From: a virus
Strand: one strand, 5' to 3'
Virus record (IMG/VR): IMGVR_UViG_3300017963_000406
Span: 1 to 42,881 of that record
Length of the DNA stretch: 42,881 nt
The notes below the pieces were generated by a model that did not search any database, was not told the origin of the DNA, and saw nothing but the letters and a program-made list of their open reading frames with translations. Made by a program: the position numbers and the translations under genes. The first letter of the stretch is position 1. Each line of letters opens with the position of its first letter. Positions 5,345 through 15,423 of this stretch are shown here, piece after piece.

Positions 5345-5851
5345 ATGAACAGTTATGAGAGTAAATTCCAGAGGCAATACGGCTTTAAGCGGATCAAGAC
5401 ATTGACCACAGCACAGGCTGCCCTGGATACAGACAAGAGTGCGACTACCGTACATCGTCTCACGGCTACGGGTATTTGCAGGATTCAGATAGATGATGGA
5501 TCACCGGCTCTGAATATGCGGTTTCTGTGCTCGGCGGATGCGGACTCGAACGTAATCAATATTTACGCTATGAGAGGCAGCGATCATTATATCCTAATCG
5601 GGACGTATACGCTAACTGGTGGGACACAGGTAGATGGTACAGTGGGCGTATTTGTGGACACCATCGCACAAACTGCGAGCACAGAGGTGTGGCCGTCTGC
5701 TCATCAGGTGTCAAGTCAGGCGAATAACAGCGTTGCTATGTTGTCTCTGAATACTCACGGTTACTCTGATTTTCTGATCATCGCCACGACACTGAATTCG
5801 GCGGCACTGGCCGTTGACGTTGCCAGAATGGAAGAACTATACGAGGTATGA
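5345..5851 (+). CDS. Beta-rich protein of unknown function, 168 aa
   Basis: The ATG at 5345 follows CAGGAGTAACT, a good ribosome site. Composition is rich in Thr, Ala, Val and Ser with alternating strands (LIGTYTLTGGTQVDGTVGVF), like small virion surface or decoration proteins. No signal peptide or catalytic motif is seen. A structural role is inferred only from composition and from position in the late unit upstream of the terminase. Confidence 0.65.
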   Translation: MNSYESKFQRQYGFKRIKTLTTAQAALDTDKSATTVHRLTATGICRIQIDDGSPALNMRFLCSADADSNVINIYAMRGSDHYILIGTYTLTGGTQVDGTVGVFVDTIAQTASTEVWPSAHQVSSQANNSVAMLSLNTHGYSDFLIIATTLNSAALAVDVARMEELYEV

Positions 5852-5852
5852 T

Positions 5853-6095
5853 GTGGACATAGTGGCAGGGTTATTGTGCGTGTGCGGCACGGCTTTGATA
5901 GCCCTGAGAGTAAGATGGGGATTCTTGTTATGTTTGAGTGGCGGTATACTGTGGCTAATTGTAGGCTATACGAATCGACTATTTGGTTTGTTCGTTGAAG
6001 TTATTCCGCTTATGTTTTTCAACATATTTGGATTCATAAACTGGACATTAAACGAGAAAGGTAGAAAATGGATCAACAGGAACAAGAAAAACTGA
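5853..6095 (+). CDS. Small integral membrane protein, about 80 aa (PnuC-like pattern)
   Basis: I prefer the GTG at 5853, which has GAGG six bases upstream; an alternative TTG at 5814 lies inside the previous gene. Three hydrophobic segments are visible: IVAGLLCVCGTALIAL, WGFLLCLSGGILWLIVGY and FGLFVEVIPLMFFNIFGFINW, with a Lys/Arg-rich C-terminus (positive-inside). The pattern GxILWLIVGY...N.FGFINW resembles the core of PnuC-like small phage membrane proteins. A holin role is also possible. Confidence 0.55.
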   Translation: MDIVAGLLCVCGTALIALRVRWGFLLCLSGGILWLIVGYTNRLFGLFVEVIPLMFFNIFGFINWTLNEKGRKWINRNKKN

Positions 6096-6265
6096 TTGCA
6101 GCTTTACGCAGAGTGGATTCTATCGTTCAGAACGCACGACTTACTCGTAGTGATCATAGTCAGATACTCGCGGACATGCAGTTGATCAACAATGCGTGTT
6201 TCAAGCTCCCGTCTGTGTTACATAAGTTACAGGAGGAAGGGGAGGGTGATTGTGAAGAAAGATAA
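6068..6265 (+). CDS. Small helical protein, 65 aa
   Basis: The ATG at 6068 has GAAAGG nearby and lies inside the end of the membrane-protein gene. The product is an amphipathic helical protein (EKLIAALRRVDSIVQNARL...LLHKLQEEGE-like), possibly a coiled coil. Its end overlaps the start of the protease gene. Function unknown. Confidence 0.6.
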   Translation: MDQQEQEKLIAALRRVDSIVQNARLTRSDHSQILADMQLINNACFKLPSVLHKLQEEGEGDCEER

Positions 6266-6998
6266 TTTAGGCGCTTCGTGTATACTCATATTCTGTATAT
6301 TTGTCGGAACACTGGTTCTAACAGCTATGTTGGGAGATAGCACTGCGGTGTATGACAAGCCGCTCGTATCTGAAAAGCCTCTTGTGGTGCTCAAGGAGTC
6401 TCTACCTGATATGATTGACAGGTTGTCGAAATCCTGTGTTATGGTGGACTGCACAGTATCCAGAGGTTCAGGAGTGTTTATAGACGACAATGTGGTACTC
6501 ACTGCCGGGCATGTCGTCGATTCCTACCGAGAAGGTCATTTTGGCTATGTTCTCGGCGAAGGTGGAAAGAAGCACATGGTCATAGGAAGCGTCCGTGATC
6601 CGTATAATGATTGTGGATTGCTGTATATCATGGGAAAATCTGAGCACTGGGTAGAATTGCAAGACTTAGAGAGTCCACGGGCGGGCACAGCCGTAATCTC
6701 GATCACTACTCCTGTTGGCATGGAAGAACTTCTGAATACTGCTTCTCTTGGAATAGTTGCCAAGCAAACCTGTAAGATAGGAAGTATGTTCGGCCCAGGA
6801 GATTATCTGCTTATAGATAACGAGGGTAATCCAGGATGTTCTGGTGGGCCAGTGTTTGACTTGGACGGTAGATTGATCGGGATAGTAGTAGGAACCTATA
6901 GTGGATACGGAAATGGGATTATAGTAACGCCCGCCAATATCTGTGCAAGGATCGGTGATGGGGACGAAACTGTATACGAAGATAGTGGGAATCCTTGA
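6252..6998 (+). CDS. Membrane-anchored trypsin-like serine protease
   Basis: The GTG at 6252 has GGAGG six bases upstream, giving 248 residues; the longer frame to 6192 is not supported. Residues about 8-27 (GASCILIFCIFVGTLVLTAML) form one membrane segment after a short Lys-rich start, so the enzyme is probably exported and anchored. The catalytic triad of the chymotrypsin/HtrA fold is complete: TAGHVV (His87), DPYNDCGLL (Asp120) and GNPGCSGGPV (Ser197). No PDZ domain follows. Phage head-maturation proteases normally belong to other families (S14, S49, S78, U9), and this one is membrane-bound, so a role in the envelope or periplasm is more likely than in the prohead. Confidence 0.8.
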   Translation: MKKDNLGASCILIFCIFVGTLVLTAMLGDSTAVYDKPLVSEKPLVVLKESLPDMIDRLSKSCVMVDCTVSRGSGVFIDDNVVLTAGHVVDSYREGHFGYVLGEGGKKHMVIGSVRDPYNDCGLLYIMGKSEHWVELQDLESPRAGTAVISITTPVGMEELLNTASLGIVAKQTCKIGSMFGPGDYLLIDNEGNPGCSGGPVFDLDGRLIGIVVGTYSGYGNGIIVTPANICARIGDGDETVYEDSGNP

Positions 6999-7146
6999 AG
7001 AACTACCTATGGGTAAAGGTAAGTCTGTTGATAAGGACAGTGTATACGACGCATTGGATTATGTGAGGGCGTCGATCAAATACTTGTTATTCGACCTTGA
7101 AGCTACAAAACGAGAATTGAAAGCAGCGAAAAAACGTGGCAAGTGA
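6958..7146 (+). CDS. Small protein before the terminase, 62 aa
   Basis: The ATG at 6958 (MGTKLYTKIVGILEELPMGK) lies eight bases after AAGGA and inside the end of the protease gene. The C-terminal half is a charged helix ending KRELKAAKKRGK. No family recognised. It overlaps the following gene by 11 bases. Confidence 0.55.
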   Translation: MGTKLYTKIVGILEELPMGKGKSVDKDSVYDALDYVRASIKYLLFDLEATKRELKAAKKRGK

Positions 7147-7519
7147 TCCGGTACAGAACGCCAAGATAAAAGCCGGTATGCTTTTGTCGAAGTTTCTCAG
7201 GAATATCGCGGAAGAAGAAACTGAACTCGTAGTCGATCCAGAAGACGGTGATAGAATGGCTACGAAGGCCGAGGCTCTCGCACGAAAGATGTGGAAAATA
7301 GCACTCGGTTATGAGGAAACGACAGATTCAGGAACTGTGGTAAAGCACTCTCCTGATCGTGCTATGATGAGTTTGATATACACCAGGCTTGAAGGTCGTG
7401 CTCCTGCAAGCGTGGTTGATCCTAACCACAACCTTACGGCAGCCGGTAAGGTTAGTGAACAGGTAAAGCACAATATCGAAATGGCTGGAAAATTGGACAT
7501 GAGCAGACCACCGGAGTAA
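7136..7519 (+). CDS. Probable small terminase subunit, 127 aa
   Basis: It starts at GTG 7136 and ends four bases before the large terminase. The product is helical with a basic middle (MATKAEALARKMWKIALGYEE), and the segment DRAMMSLIYTRLEGRAP resembles the central region of many phage small terminases. It would recognise the packaging site and recruit the large subunit. The assignment rests mainly on size and position; no clear helix-turn-helix is seen. Confidence 0.55.
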   Translation: MASDPVQNAKIKAGMLLSKFLRNIAEEETELVVDPEDGDRMATKAEALARKMWKIALGYEETTDSGTVVKHSPDRAMMSLIYTRLEGRAPASVVDPNHNLTAAGKVSEQVKHNIEMAGKLDMSRPPE

Positions 7520-7522
7520 TGT

Positions 7523-9463
7523 ATGGATACAATGGATGCTTTGAGACCAATACTCAAGGAACCGTTTCCGAACGAGTCGAGATTCTCAAAGGACGAAAAA
7601 ACTGGATTGCTGATACCCAAACGATATGACGAAAATATCGTTTGGCGTAGGAATCTACTAACGCGAGCAGAGAAGGACCCAATGCTCCAACGGGACCTTC
7701 TCTCCGCATGTGCAGAGTCTGTAAACTTTTTTATAAATGCGTTTATGTGGACTTACCATCAGTTCGATGTAGATGAGGCTGGTCGTCGTATTGAAGCTAA
7801 GTTTCCACATCAGCCATTCATAACATGGGATATACAGGATAAGCTTTTTCAACAGTTTATCGCCTGTTTGTTTTCTACGGCCAAAGAGCTTGAACCACTC
7901 GGTAGGGATATACTCATTGATAAAGCCCGTGATATGGGGGCAAGTTGGTGCTGTGTGGGTCTGATTCATTGGGTGTGGCTGTTTATTAAAGATAAACAAA
8001 TACTGGAAATGTCCCGTACTGAGGATTATGTCGATAAAGCCGGTAATATGAAGGCTCTTTTCCAAAAACATGACTATATCAATCAATGGTTGCCAGAATG
8101 GATGCTTCCTCCTGATATTGGAGTTGGGCAGAAGAATCGTACAAAGATGCACTTGAAAAACGCCATTAACGGCTCCTGTATAGATGGGGAGTCCACGACC
8201 GAGCACGCAGGATCAGGTGATAGGCGTTTCATTCTGTTATTGGATGAATTTTCAAAGGTCAAGAATGGTACGGATATGCGGTCTGCGACAAGGGACGTAG
8301 CATTTATGCGTATCGTGAATTCTACTCCATTTGGTGCGGGAACGGAATATAGCCAGTGGAAGAACAGTGGACAAATAAGAGTTTTCGTATTGCCATACCA
8401 TGAACACCCTGATAAAGGTCGTGGTCGATACTTGAGGAAGACTGAAACTGATGAATGGGAAATACGATCTCCCTGGTTCGATGCAGAAGAAAAAGTAAGG
8501 TCAACCAAAGAACTCGCACGTGAAGTCCTGAGAAAAGATACAGAATCAGGTGATGTATTTTTCTCATTGGGAAATGTAGAGAAACATAAGTTTCTATTCG
8601 CTCGTGAACCTCGCTGGCGTTTGCATGTGTGTCTTCGTCCTGATATATCGAATGATGAAGTGAAAGAACATATACGGCGAAGAAACTATGGAGCTATTAG
8701 AGCTACTAAAGGTAGCAAAGGTCCATTAGCAATCTGGTGTGAACTGCATCTTGGTAGACCTGATCAGTCCAAAAGCTACATTTTTGGAATAGATGTAGGT
8801 AAAGGACAAGGGGCATCAGAATCTGTAGTATCTATTAAATGTCGTGAAACTGGTGAGAAAATCGCGGAATGGCGTGACGCGAATACGCCACCATATGATA
8901 TGGCACGTATAGTAGTTGCGTTGGCTCTGTGGTGCGGTGGTAAAAATCCAAGAAAGCTACCGTTCTTAAAGTGGGAGAACAACGGTCCTGGCTGGGATTT
9001 GGGCAGACAGTTGGTGAAGACGTTCTTTTATCCCTATTATTACCGCAGGGTTATTCCGGGCAAACGGAATGATAAGAAGACTGAAACCTATGGATTCCAC
9101 ACGGATCAGCACAGCAAATGTGAGCTTTTAACAGCGTATGATAGGGCACTTTCGCATGGTGGCTACATAAACCATTCTGCAAAGGCTCTGGAACAAGTGA
9201 AGCTTTATGTCTACTACACTGATGGCGGTATAGGTCCAGCTTACCTCGTAAGGGAAAGTTCATCCGCGAGAAAGACTCACGGTGATATAGTCATTGCGGA
9301 TGCTTTGACTATAGAAAATGATGAAGTTGGCAAAGACAAGTACGAAGGTCCTACCGCACCGGAAGGATCGTGTGGTTTCAGACGAGATAAGATAATGAAG
9401 GCTCATAGAGATAAGAGGCGTTTCGCCAGATCGTGGCGTAGACCTTATGATTTGAGGGTATAG
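7523..9463 (+). CDS. terL: Terminase large subunit (packaging ATPase-nuclease)
   Basis: 646 residues with both expected domains. The ATPase half has a Walker A-like [10 protein letters not shown] (133-142) and Walker B RFILLLDE (235-242, Asp241-Glu242). The nuclease half opens with [12 protein letters not shown] (Asp424 as a likely metal ligand) and has [14 protein letters not shown] near the C-terminus, consistent with the RNase H-like nuclease fold. It cuts and pumps DNA into the prohead with the portal. The start has GGAG eight bases upstream. The neighbours (small subunit, portal) fit the usual packaging order. Confidence 0.95.
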   Translation: MDTMDALRPILKEPFPNESRFSKDEKTGLLIPKRYDENIVWRRNLLTRAEKDPMLQRDLLSACAESVNFFINAFMWTYHQFDVDEAGRRIEAKFPHQPFITWDIQDKLFQQFIACLFSTAKELEPLGRDILIDKARDMGASWCCVGLIHWVWLFIKDKQILEMSRTEDYVDKAGNMKALFQKHDYINQWLPEWMLPPDIGVGQKNRTKMHLKNAINGSCIDGESTTEHAGSGDRRFILLLDEFSKVKNGTDMRSATRDVAFMRIVNSTPFGAGTEYSQWKNSGQIRVFVLPYHEHPDKGRGRYLRKTETDEWEIRSPWFDAEEKVRSTKELAREVLRKDTESGDVFFSLGNVEKHKFLFAREPRWRLHVCLRPDISNDEVKEHIRRRNYGAIRATKGSKGPLAIWCELHLGRPDQSKSYIFGIDVGKGQGASESVVSIKCRETGEKIAEWRDANTPPYDMARIVVALALWCGGKNPRKLPFLKWENNGPGWDLGRQLVKTFFYPYYYRRVIPGKRNDKKTETYGFHTDQHSKCELLTAYDRALSHGGYINHSAKALEQVKLYVYYTDGGIGPAYLVRESSSARKTHGDIVIADALTIENDEVGKDKYEGPTAPEGSCGFRRDKIMKAHRDKRRFARSWRRPYDLRV

Positions 9464-9465
9464 TT

Positions 9466-9621
9466 ATGCCACTTAAAGCAGGTAAGAGCAAAAAGATATT
9501 GAGCGAGAACATAGCCACGGAAATACGAGCCGGAAAACCGCGAAAACAAGCCATAGCTATTGCATTTTCCGAAATGCGTAAGAGCGGGAAATACGGGAAA
9601 GGAAAAACATGGCGGAAATAA
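9466..9621 (+). CDS. Small basic phage protein between terminase and portal, 51 aa
   Basis: ATG CCA CTT AAA at 9466 starts three bases after the terminase stop and ends TAA at 9621, overlapping the portal start by 13 bases. The product begins [20 protein letters not shown] and continues [15 protein letters not shown], a very widespread short phage protein at this position. It is strongly basic; its function is unknown. Confidence 0.8.
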   Translation: MPLKAGKSKKILSENIATEIRAGKPRKQAIAIAFSEMRKSGKYGKGKTWRK

Positions 9622-11420
9622 ACGCTGTAAAAATGCAGAGTGTAGTCAAAGCCGGGTTTGGCAGATTGAAAGCATACCGTGCAGCCAGGGCCATGTTTTT
9701 ACGAGAGTTCGTGGGCCAGTATTATAATAAATTCAACGGACTTACTGGTGAGGAACCGATCAATCTTATTTTCCATACCATCAGAACATTCGTACCAAAT
9801 CTTGTACTATCGAGTCCCGTTAATCAAGTATACACACAATATACTTCTCAACAGCAATATGCCGAAGTGCTGAGTCTTGGACTCGACACACTGCAAGAAG
9901 ATATTGGGATGAAACAGATTCTTCGTGCGTGGGTTATAGACGCCCTATTTGCGTGGGGGATTCTAAAAACAAGTGTGGCGGTTAGCGGACAGTATATCAA
10001 AATTGGTGACGTAGACGTTGATCCTGGACAAATCTATACCGAACTTATAGACCTGGATGATTTTGTCGTTGATCCCGTGTGTACGTCAATATCGAAAGCC
10101 ACTTTCATGGGTCACGCTGTAAGACGTGTACCAAGAGAGTTTCTTCTTGATTCCAACAATGGCTTCAATCACGATCTTGTGCGACGATTGCCACAATCGA
10201 AATCGGGCATGAGTAAAAATGAACTCGCATCGAGACTGTCGATAAATGACAGAGACGCAGAAGAACTGATCTCTCTGCAAGATGCGGTTGACGTAGTGGA
10301 ACTCTGGATTCCCGAAGCAGAGGCCATCGTTACAATCGCTGATCCCATGCAAGTTATGCTTCCTGATTATTTGAAAGTAGGGGAGTATTATGGGCCGAAA
10401 GAAGGATCGTATACCTTCTTGAGTTTTACGCCAAAAGTCTCGAATAATCTGCTACCAATTGCTGCTATAGGATTGTGGTATGATATACACCGTATGGCAA
10501 ATCGTCTTTTACAAAAGCGTATGGAGCAAGCGGACGCACAAAAAGACGTTATGCTGTACAATCCTGCACAGGCTGATGAAGCCGTTGATATTCTGGAAGC
10601 CCGTAGTGGCGATTCTGTAGCATCTACTGATCCTAATGGTGTTAAGGTTGTATCGTTTGGTGGTAATAACAATCCCACCGTAGACTTGATGGTACAGGAA
10701 TTGCAATCGTGGTACAACTATATGGCAGGCAACCCGGACCAACTCGCAGGAATAGCCGGACAAGCGAGAGAGACTGCTACAAAGTCAAATATATTGCAGG
10801 GCAATGCTTCAATAAGCATTGAGGACGCAAGAGATTTGTTGTATGACGCCACAGCAGAAGTCAGTAGAAAACAGGCGTGGTATCTGCACCATGATCCTCT
10901 GATGCAGATAACAGTAGGTAAACGTCTCCCTGGCGGAGAGAGGGAGGTAATCGAACTTACTCCTGAAATGCGGGATGGCGACTTCCTAAATCTCAGGTTC
11001 AAGATAAAGCAACGTTCCATGAGTCGTCTATCGCCAGACATTAGATCAAAACGCATAGTTGAATTCGCAACGAACATACTCCCTTCTGTTATGAATTCTG
11101 CTATGATTTGTATGCAAATGGGCGTTCCATTCAACGTACAACGAACGGTCACTGATATAGCTACTATGCTTGATATTGGTGATGAAGTTATGGATTGGTT
11201 CAACGATCCAGAATTTGTACAGAAGCTCGAATACATGTTGATGATGGGTCCTCAGCCATCAGGTAATGCAAAATCCAAAGGACCGGCAAGTATGGCAGCC
11301 ACGCAGCAAAACGGCGGCTTGTCGTCCTCCGTCCCAATACCGGGTCAACAGACTATTAACAACCAAGCGGCACAGTCAACTGCCGCGATGGGCCAATCGG
11401 CCTATGGAGGAAACTACTAA
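9609..11420 (+). CDS. Portal protein
   Basis: 603 residues directly after the terminase. The N-terminal region ([20 protein letters not shown]...[17 protein letters not shown]) and the long helical C-terminal part with [20 protein letters not shown] are typical of podovirus-type portals, and length fits. It forms the dodecameric ring at one capsid vertex. The last 50 residues are rich in Gly, Ser, Gln and Ala (low complexity), as in many portals. Its stop overlaps the next ATG. Confidence 0.85.
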   Translation: MAEINAVKMQSVVKAGFGRLKAYRAARAMFLREFVGQYYNKFNGLTGEEPINLIFHTIRTFVPNLVLSSPVNQVYTQYTSQQQYAEVLSLGLDTLQEDIGMKQILRAWVIDALFAWGILKTSVAVSGQYIKIGDVDVDPGQIYTELIDLDDFVVDPVCTSISKATFMGHAVRRVPREFLLDSNNGFNHDLVRRLPQSKSGMSKNELASRLSINDRDAEELISLQDAVDVVELWIPEAEAIVTIADPMQVMLPDYLKVGEYYGPKEGSYTFLSFTPKVSNNLLPIAAIGLWYDIHRMANRLLQKRMEQADAQKDVMLYNPAQADEAVDILEARSGDSVASTDPNGVKVVSFGGNNNPTVDLMVQELQSWYNYMAGNPDQLAGIAGQARETATKSNILQGNASISIEDARDLLYDATAEVSRKQAWYLHHDPLMQITVGKRLPGGEREVIELTPEMRDGDFLNLRFKIKQRSMSRLSPDIRSKRIVEFATNILPSVMNSAMICMQMGVPFNVQRTVTDIATMLDIGDEVMDWFNDPEFVQKLEYMLMMGPQPSGNAKSKGPASMAATQQNGGLSSSVPIPGQQTINNQAAQSTAAMGQSAYGGNY

Positions 11421-11599
11421 TGTCAACATTACAAGAGGGCAAAAAGATCAACGGATTTAGTAAGTTTGACATCGAAGACGCTGCAAGAACTCTCATACGT
11501 GCCAAAGAAATAAGGCGGTCTCCCAAATTGTTCAAGCTCGCTGTAACCGAACTAAAACGCCAGGTCACTGCCGCTAATGAAGCTCTCAATGAAAAATGA
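11420..11599 (+). CDS. Small helical protein, 59 aa
   Basis: ATG at 11420 overlaps the portal stop (TAATG) and has GGAGG nine bases upstream. The product reads [20 protein letters not shown] and then AARTLIRAKEIRRSPKLFKL, a basic helical protein. Unknown function; its place between portal and scaffold suggests a head-assembly accessory. Confidence 0.75.
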   Translation: MSTLQEGKKINGFSKFDIEDAARTLIRAKEIRRSPKLFKLAVTELKRQVTAANEALNEK

Positions 11600-11607
11600 G
11601 GATTACC

Positions 11608-11871
11608 ATGCCAAAGGATGAGAAAACAAATTGGGTCGATAAATTGAAAAAGTCAGTACAAGGTTATTTGCAGGAACGCAAAGAGAAAAAGAAGAAACAG
11701 AAGGACTTGGAAGCCTATGTAGATAAAATGCACAAACAGCACGAAGCAAAGAAAACTGCTAAAAAACCATTAGTGACCCAACGTACAACTGATGTAGAAA
11801 AAGGTCTTCGTAGTTCTGGTATGTCTCAGGCAGACATTGATAGATTACGTGGGAAAAAGAAAGGGAAGTGA
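11608..11871 (+). CDS. Lys-rich charged protein, 87 aa
   Basis: I prefer the ATG at 11608 (MPKDEKTNWVDKLKKSVQGY), which has GAGG six bases upstream, over the ATG at 11596 that overlaps the previous stop. The middle is almost entirely Lys, Glu and Gln (a probable single long helix), and the C-terminus is a short helix (SGMSQADIDRLRGKKKGK). No family recognised. Confidence 0.65.
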   Translation: MPKDEKTNWVDKLKKSVQGYLQERKEKKKKQKDLEAYVDKMHKQHEAKKTAKKPLVTQRTTDVEKGLRSSGMSQADIDRLRGKKKGK

Positions 11872-12203
11872 TGGTTACACACAGATTTATATGTGACTGT
11901 GGAAATGCAATAGCAGACCATAAAGCTGATGGGGTGCATATATGCCCAAAATGTGGGAGAGAAATGAAGTGGGACTTATCTGGTATAGGTATACCAAGCG
12001 GTGATTACGAGCACATATCAGATTCATTGGCTATGTGTCCTTCACAGATAGCAGAGCATAAAGTGTTCTTTCCTGATATAGATGTATTGCCTGATGGTAG
12101 ACCCCGGTTTACTTCCGTCAAGCAGCAGGACCGCTATCTCAAAAAGACCGGATTTGTAAAGCACACTCAGAAAATACGAAGAAAAGGCGAGCGTATAGCG
12201 TAA
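11871..12203 (+). CDS. Zinc-ribbon phage protein upstream of the scaffold, 110 aa
   Basis: ATG at 11871 overlaps the previous stop (TGATG). The N-terminus reads FICDCGNAIADH...HICPKCGREM, a zinc ribbon. The C-terminal segment (MCPSQIAEHKVFFPDIDVLP followed by DGRPRFTSVKQQDRYLKKTG) matches a pattern I associate with small proteins next to podovirus capsid genes. Function unknown. Confidence 0.65.
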   Translation: MVTHRFICDCGNAIADHKADGVHICPKCGREMKWDLSGIGIPSGDYEHISDSLAMCPSQIAEHKVFFPDIDVLPDGRPRFTSVKQQDRYLKKTGFVKHTQKIRRKGERIA

Positions 12204-12212
12204 ATACTTACC

Positions 12213-12235
12213 CCTGCTTGTTGCAGGCAACTATT
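12213..12235 (+). terminator. Weak hairpin before the scaffold gene
   Basis: CCTGC (12213-12217) pairs with GCAGG (12223-12227) over TTGTT, followed by CAACTATTTTG. The stem is short and the T-run poor, so it is at best a partial terminator or processing site in the 48-base gap. Confidence 0.3.
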
Positions 12236-12251
12236 TTGCGAAAGGCTTATA

Positions 12252-13430
12252 ATGTCGAAGTTAGAAGAAAATTCAGAAATCAAAAAGGAAGATTTGAAGG
12301 AACTCGAAAGTGAAGTCAATACTTCTGATCGGGACGAGTTGTTGTCCAAAACGGAGGAACGACTTGACCAAGTTTTGAGTGGCAAGAATTTGTCCGATCT
12401 ACCGGCAGAATCTGATGGTGCTTCCAAGTCTACCCCGGATAAAGACAACGATCCGGCAGATGAAGAAGACGATCTTGATGAACCTACCCCGGCAGAAAAA
12501 GAGGCAGAGGAACAGCTACTCAAAGATCAGAAACAGGCGAAAGAAAGTGAAGGTGACAAGGAGGATACGGCTGGCGATGAAAAGACAATTACGCCGTTGT
12601 CTGATGCGTACTATCGTGCGGCTAAGCACATGGGATGGACGGATGAAGACATTGAAAAATTTCATTCTTCCGATCCTGAAATGGCTGCAAAGACGTTTGC
12701 TAAAATCCTCGAATCAGTAAACAGATCGTCGAGGGAGTTCGCAGCACTTGGTAGATCATTAAAGGAAAAGAATCAGCAGGATACTACCAGGACCGAACAA
12801 GCCAGACCAGAACAGACAAAGAAAACAGAGTTCAAAGGGATTGACATAGAAAAACTCAGACAAGATTATCCAGGTGATTCTATCGTCGATATGGTTGATG
12901 CAATGCAGAAACAGAATGAATTGCTGTTCAATCAAGTTCAGGAACTCGTCTCTCGCCCTGCACCGGAAACGGCCCAACCGGCGAGTGGTCAGGATGCTGG
13001 TATGGCACAAGAGGTGGCTGCGGTACAGAAGCAGGTCAAAATGTTTTTCACCGGTGATGATATGAAATTGTATGACGATTTCTATGGATCAGAACCGTCA
13101 GATGCAAAGGACTGGAATCATCTTACACCCGGACAGAAAGCAAATCGTTGGGCTGTTCTGGAAATGGCAGATCAGTTGGTCGAAGGAGCCAGTGCCTACG
13201 GACAGGAAATGGACCTCAATGAGGCCCTCTATCGTGCTCACTTATCTGTGAGCGAACCAATAAGAGAAAAAGTGATTCGTAAGGATATTCAGTCTAAGAT
13301 AGAAAAGAGAAGTAAAGGGTTGACTATCAAGCCGTCTGGTACTAAGAGTGATGAAGGCGAGGGAAAGCCAAGTAACAGAAACGAGCTTGTGTCAACAGTT
13401 TCCTCCAGACTTTCTAAACTTAGCTGGTAA
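12252..13430 (+). CDS. Capsid scaffolding protein
   Basis: 392 residues, very acidic and helical, with a disordered N-terminal 110 residues rich in Glu, Asp and Lys and a Gln-rich middle. It sits immediately before the major capsid gene, the usual place for a scaffold. The C-terminal 60 residues are basic (EKVIRKDIQSKIEKRSKGL), as expected for the part that contacts the coat protein. The protein would shape the prohead and leave before packaging. No protease domain is fused to it. Confidence 0.8.
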   Translation: MSKLEENSEIKKEDLKELESEVNTSDRDELLSKTEERLDQVLSGKNLSDLPAESDGASKSTPDKDNDPADEEDDLDEPTPAEKEAEEQLLKDQKQAKESEGDKEDTAGDEKTITPLSDAYYRAAKHMGWTDEDIEKFHSSDPEMAAKTFAKILESVNRSSREFAALGRSLKEKNQQDTTRTEQARPEQTKKTEFKGIDIEKLRQDYPGDSIVDMVDAMQKQNELLFNQVQELVSRPAPETAQPASGQDAGMAQEVAAVQKQVKMFFTGDDMKLYDDFYGSEPSDAKDWNHLTPGQKANRWAVLEMADQLVEGASAYGQEMDLNEALYRAHLSVSEPIREKVIRKDIQSKIEKRSKGLTIKPSGTKSDEGEGKPSNRNELVSTVSSRLSKLSW

Positions 13431-13450
13431 ACTTACAAGGAGAGTCGATT

Positions 13451-14539
13451 ATGGCAGTAAAAAATTCACAGCTTGCCGATCTTATTGCTACTACGCTGAA
13501 TGATCTTCCGAAGCAGGAATTTGAAGTCGGTTGGGACAACACCGACTATGAATTCTGTCGGATTTATCAGAAGGAGCGTATGCAAATAGACGGTGGCCCT
13601 AACATCGAGCGTAAGGTTATGCTTGATCCGACTGGTAACGCCAGGTATCGTCGTCTGTTTGATACGGATGAACCGAATGTTGGCGACGTAATGCACACCA
13701 TCACTGTTCCGTGGACTCAGATAGGATCGCATTACTCATGGGATCGTCTGGAGATTTTGCGGAACAAGAATAACGCAAAGGGTTTCATAAACCTGATGGA
13801 AGTAAGACGTATTGATGGTCTATGGTCCCTTGCCAATTTGATCGAGGAACGTGCGTGGAAGACGCCTGAAAGTTCAACGGATGATCTGTACCCTTACGGT
13901 GTACCGTATTACATCACGTACTACTCGGATGCAAGCGGCACATTGAACACTGGTGCTGGCTTCAACGGCGTTGCCACGAAGTTCCAGGATGGTACGTACA
14001 CGGCATCTGTTGCTGGCATCAATGCTACCAATGAGGCAAAGTGGCGTAACTATTGTGCGGTCTATACAGAGGTTGACAACTCTATGTTGAAAATCTTTAG
14101 ACTCGCATTTATGAACACCCGGTTCAAAGCTCCGTTATTCGTTAAGGACCCCTCGAAGATGCAGCAGGCTTCAAAGAGAGTCTATGCTTCCTTTGACGCC
14201 GTTGCCGATCTTATGGACCTTGCGGATCAGAAGGATGACAGGCACACGGGCAAAGACGTGTTGAGCAACTTGAAGGTTGATGACGGTGGACTCGTTATGG
14301 TAAACCGACTTCCTGTAGTTCCGATTGACCAGTTGAATAGTGCATCTTATTCGCCTATTTATTGCATTGATTTTGCAAAGCTCGTTCCTTACGTACAGGA
14401 AGGCTACTGGATGGAAGAAGGTGAGCCTATGACTGATCGCGGTCAGCATACCACGTTCACTGTCTTTCTGGATGGTGCTCATAACAATCTGTGTCTGAAT
14501 CGGAGGACTGTTGGCTTTGTGCTTCACAAGTCTTCGTAA
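13451..14539 (+). CDS. Major capsid protein
   Basis: 362 residues preceded by AAGGAG eight bases before the ATG, one of the best ribosome sites in the window, as expected for the most abundant protein. The sequence has the alternating strands and long central helix region expected of an HK97-fold coat protein of podovirus type (for example VMHTITVPWTQIGSHYSWDR and the C-terminal TTFTVFLDGAHNNLCLNRRT). Position after the scaffold supports the call. The exact fold subfamily cannot be settled by eye. Confidence 0.85.
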   Translation: MAVKNSQLADLIATTLNDLPKQEFEVGWDNTDYEFCRIYQKERMQIDGGPNIERKVMLDPTGNARYRRLFDTDEPNVGDVMHTITVPWTQIGSHYSWDRLEILRNKNNAKGFINLMEVRRIDGLWSLANLIEERAWKTPESSTDDLYPYGVPYYITYYSDASGTLNTGAGFNGVATKFQDGTYTASVAGINATNEAKWRNYCAVYTEVDNSMLKIFRLAFMNTRFKAPLFVKDPSKMQQASKRVYASFDAVADLMDLADQKDDRHTGKDVLSNLKVDDGGLVMVNRLPVVPIDQLNSASYSPIYCIDFAKLVPYVQEGYWMEEGEPMTDRGQHTTFTVFLDGAHNNLCLNRRTVGFVLHKSS

Positions 14540-14579
14540 ACAGCGTAGAAATTATTAACCTCTGAATAGGAGAAACAAA

Positions 14580-15413
14580 ATGGGTAGCAATGTTAATTAC
14601 GGTTCTGCTGCTGCGGTAGACGGACGTAGCCCCTCTCCTTCGATCTGGAAAGATTGCCCCATTGCTGAGATCACTGCTGATCCCGCAAAGGGCATGTATC
14701 TGTTCGAGGATTTTAGGCATGGCGTGGTCGGTGGGACTACACTGGTTCACGGTCAGCCTAATGGCTTGGTGGCTTACGCAGAGTCGAACGACGTAGCGGA
14801 TGTCGCAATTCAGGCCGATAACGACGGTGTGCTGATGCTCGATCAAGACGGCACAAACGACGATGTTACGGTCGTGACAACTGGTGACAATGTCGCCGGT
14901 ATAGTATGTACCCCGAACATTGGAGAAAGCGAGGGTTTCTGGTTCGAGGCAAGGGTGAAAGTTAGCACCATTACTAACACTGATCTTGGCGTGTTCGTGG
15001 GCCTTGCGGCTCCCGGAGAAGCAAAAGACGGTGGAATGATGGGGGCTGTTGCAGCGTTGAACGACGTAGATTATATCGGGTTCCATGTGGCTGAGGCTGA
15101 TGGCGACGATATGACCATTGTTTACAACGAGGCGACGTCCGGTACAGCCCAGTCCAGTACGGGCCAGATCACTCTGGTTGCAGACACCTATGTTCGTCTG
15201 GGGATGAAGCTCGACAAGATCAACCACAAAATCCGGTTCTTCGCTGATGGCGTCGATCTCGGTGATGATGTAGCGATTGATATTTCGGCAGCTAATGCCA
15301 ATTATCCTTCTGCTACGGATATGGACGTGGTTATCGCTATCACGAGCGGTGCTCTGGGCGAAGATGGTGACAACTTGAAGATTGACTGGTTTGCAGTTGG
15401 TCGTGAGTTCTAA
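14580..15413 (+). CDS. Probable capsid decoration protein with a lectin-like jelly roll
   Basis: 277 residues, after AGGAG. Residues about 95-277 have the strand pattern and motifs of concanavalin/LamG-like jelly rolls (GFWFEARVKVSTITNTDLGV, YVRLGMKLDKINHKIRFFAD, then a C-terminal LKIDWFAVGREF). It sits between the coat protein and a strong terminator, so it is probably made in quantity and placed on the capsid surface. It could bind sugars. Confidence 0.65.
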   Translation: MGSNVNYGSAAAVDGRSPSPSIWKDCPIAEITADPAKGMYLFEDFRHGVVGGTTLVHGQPNGLVAYAESNDVADVAIQADNDGVLMLDQDGTNDDVTVVTTGDNVAGIVCTPNIGESEGFWFEARVKVSTITNTDLGVFVGLAAPGEAKDGGMMGAVAALNDVDYIGFHVAEADGDDMTIVYNEATSGTAQSSTGQITLVADTYVRLGMKLDKINHKIRFFADGVDLGDDVAIDISAANANYPSATDMDVVIAITSGALGEDGDNLKIDWFAVGREF

Positions 15414-15423
15414 GAAAACCTCT

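Noticed and set aside
6252-6998. Prohead maturation protease
   Set aside because: It has a membrane anchor and a trypsin-type triad and is not next to the scaffold or capsid genes.
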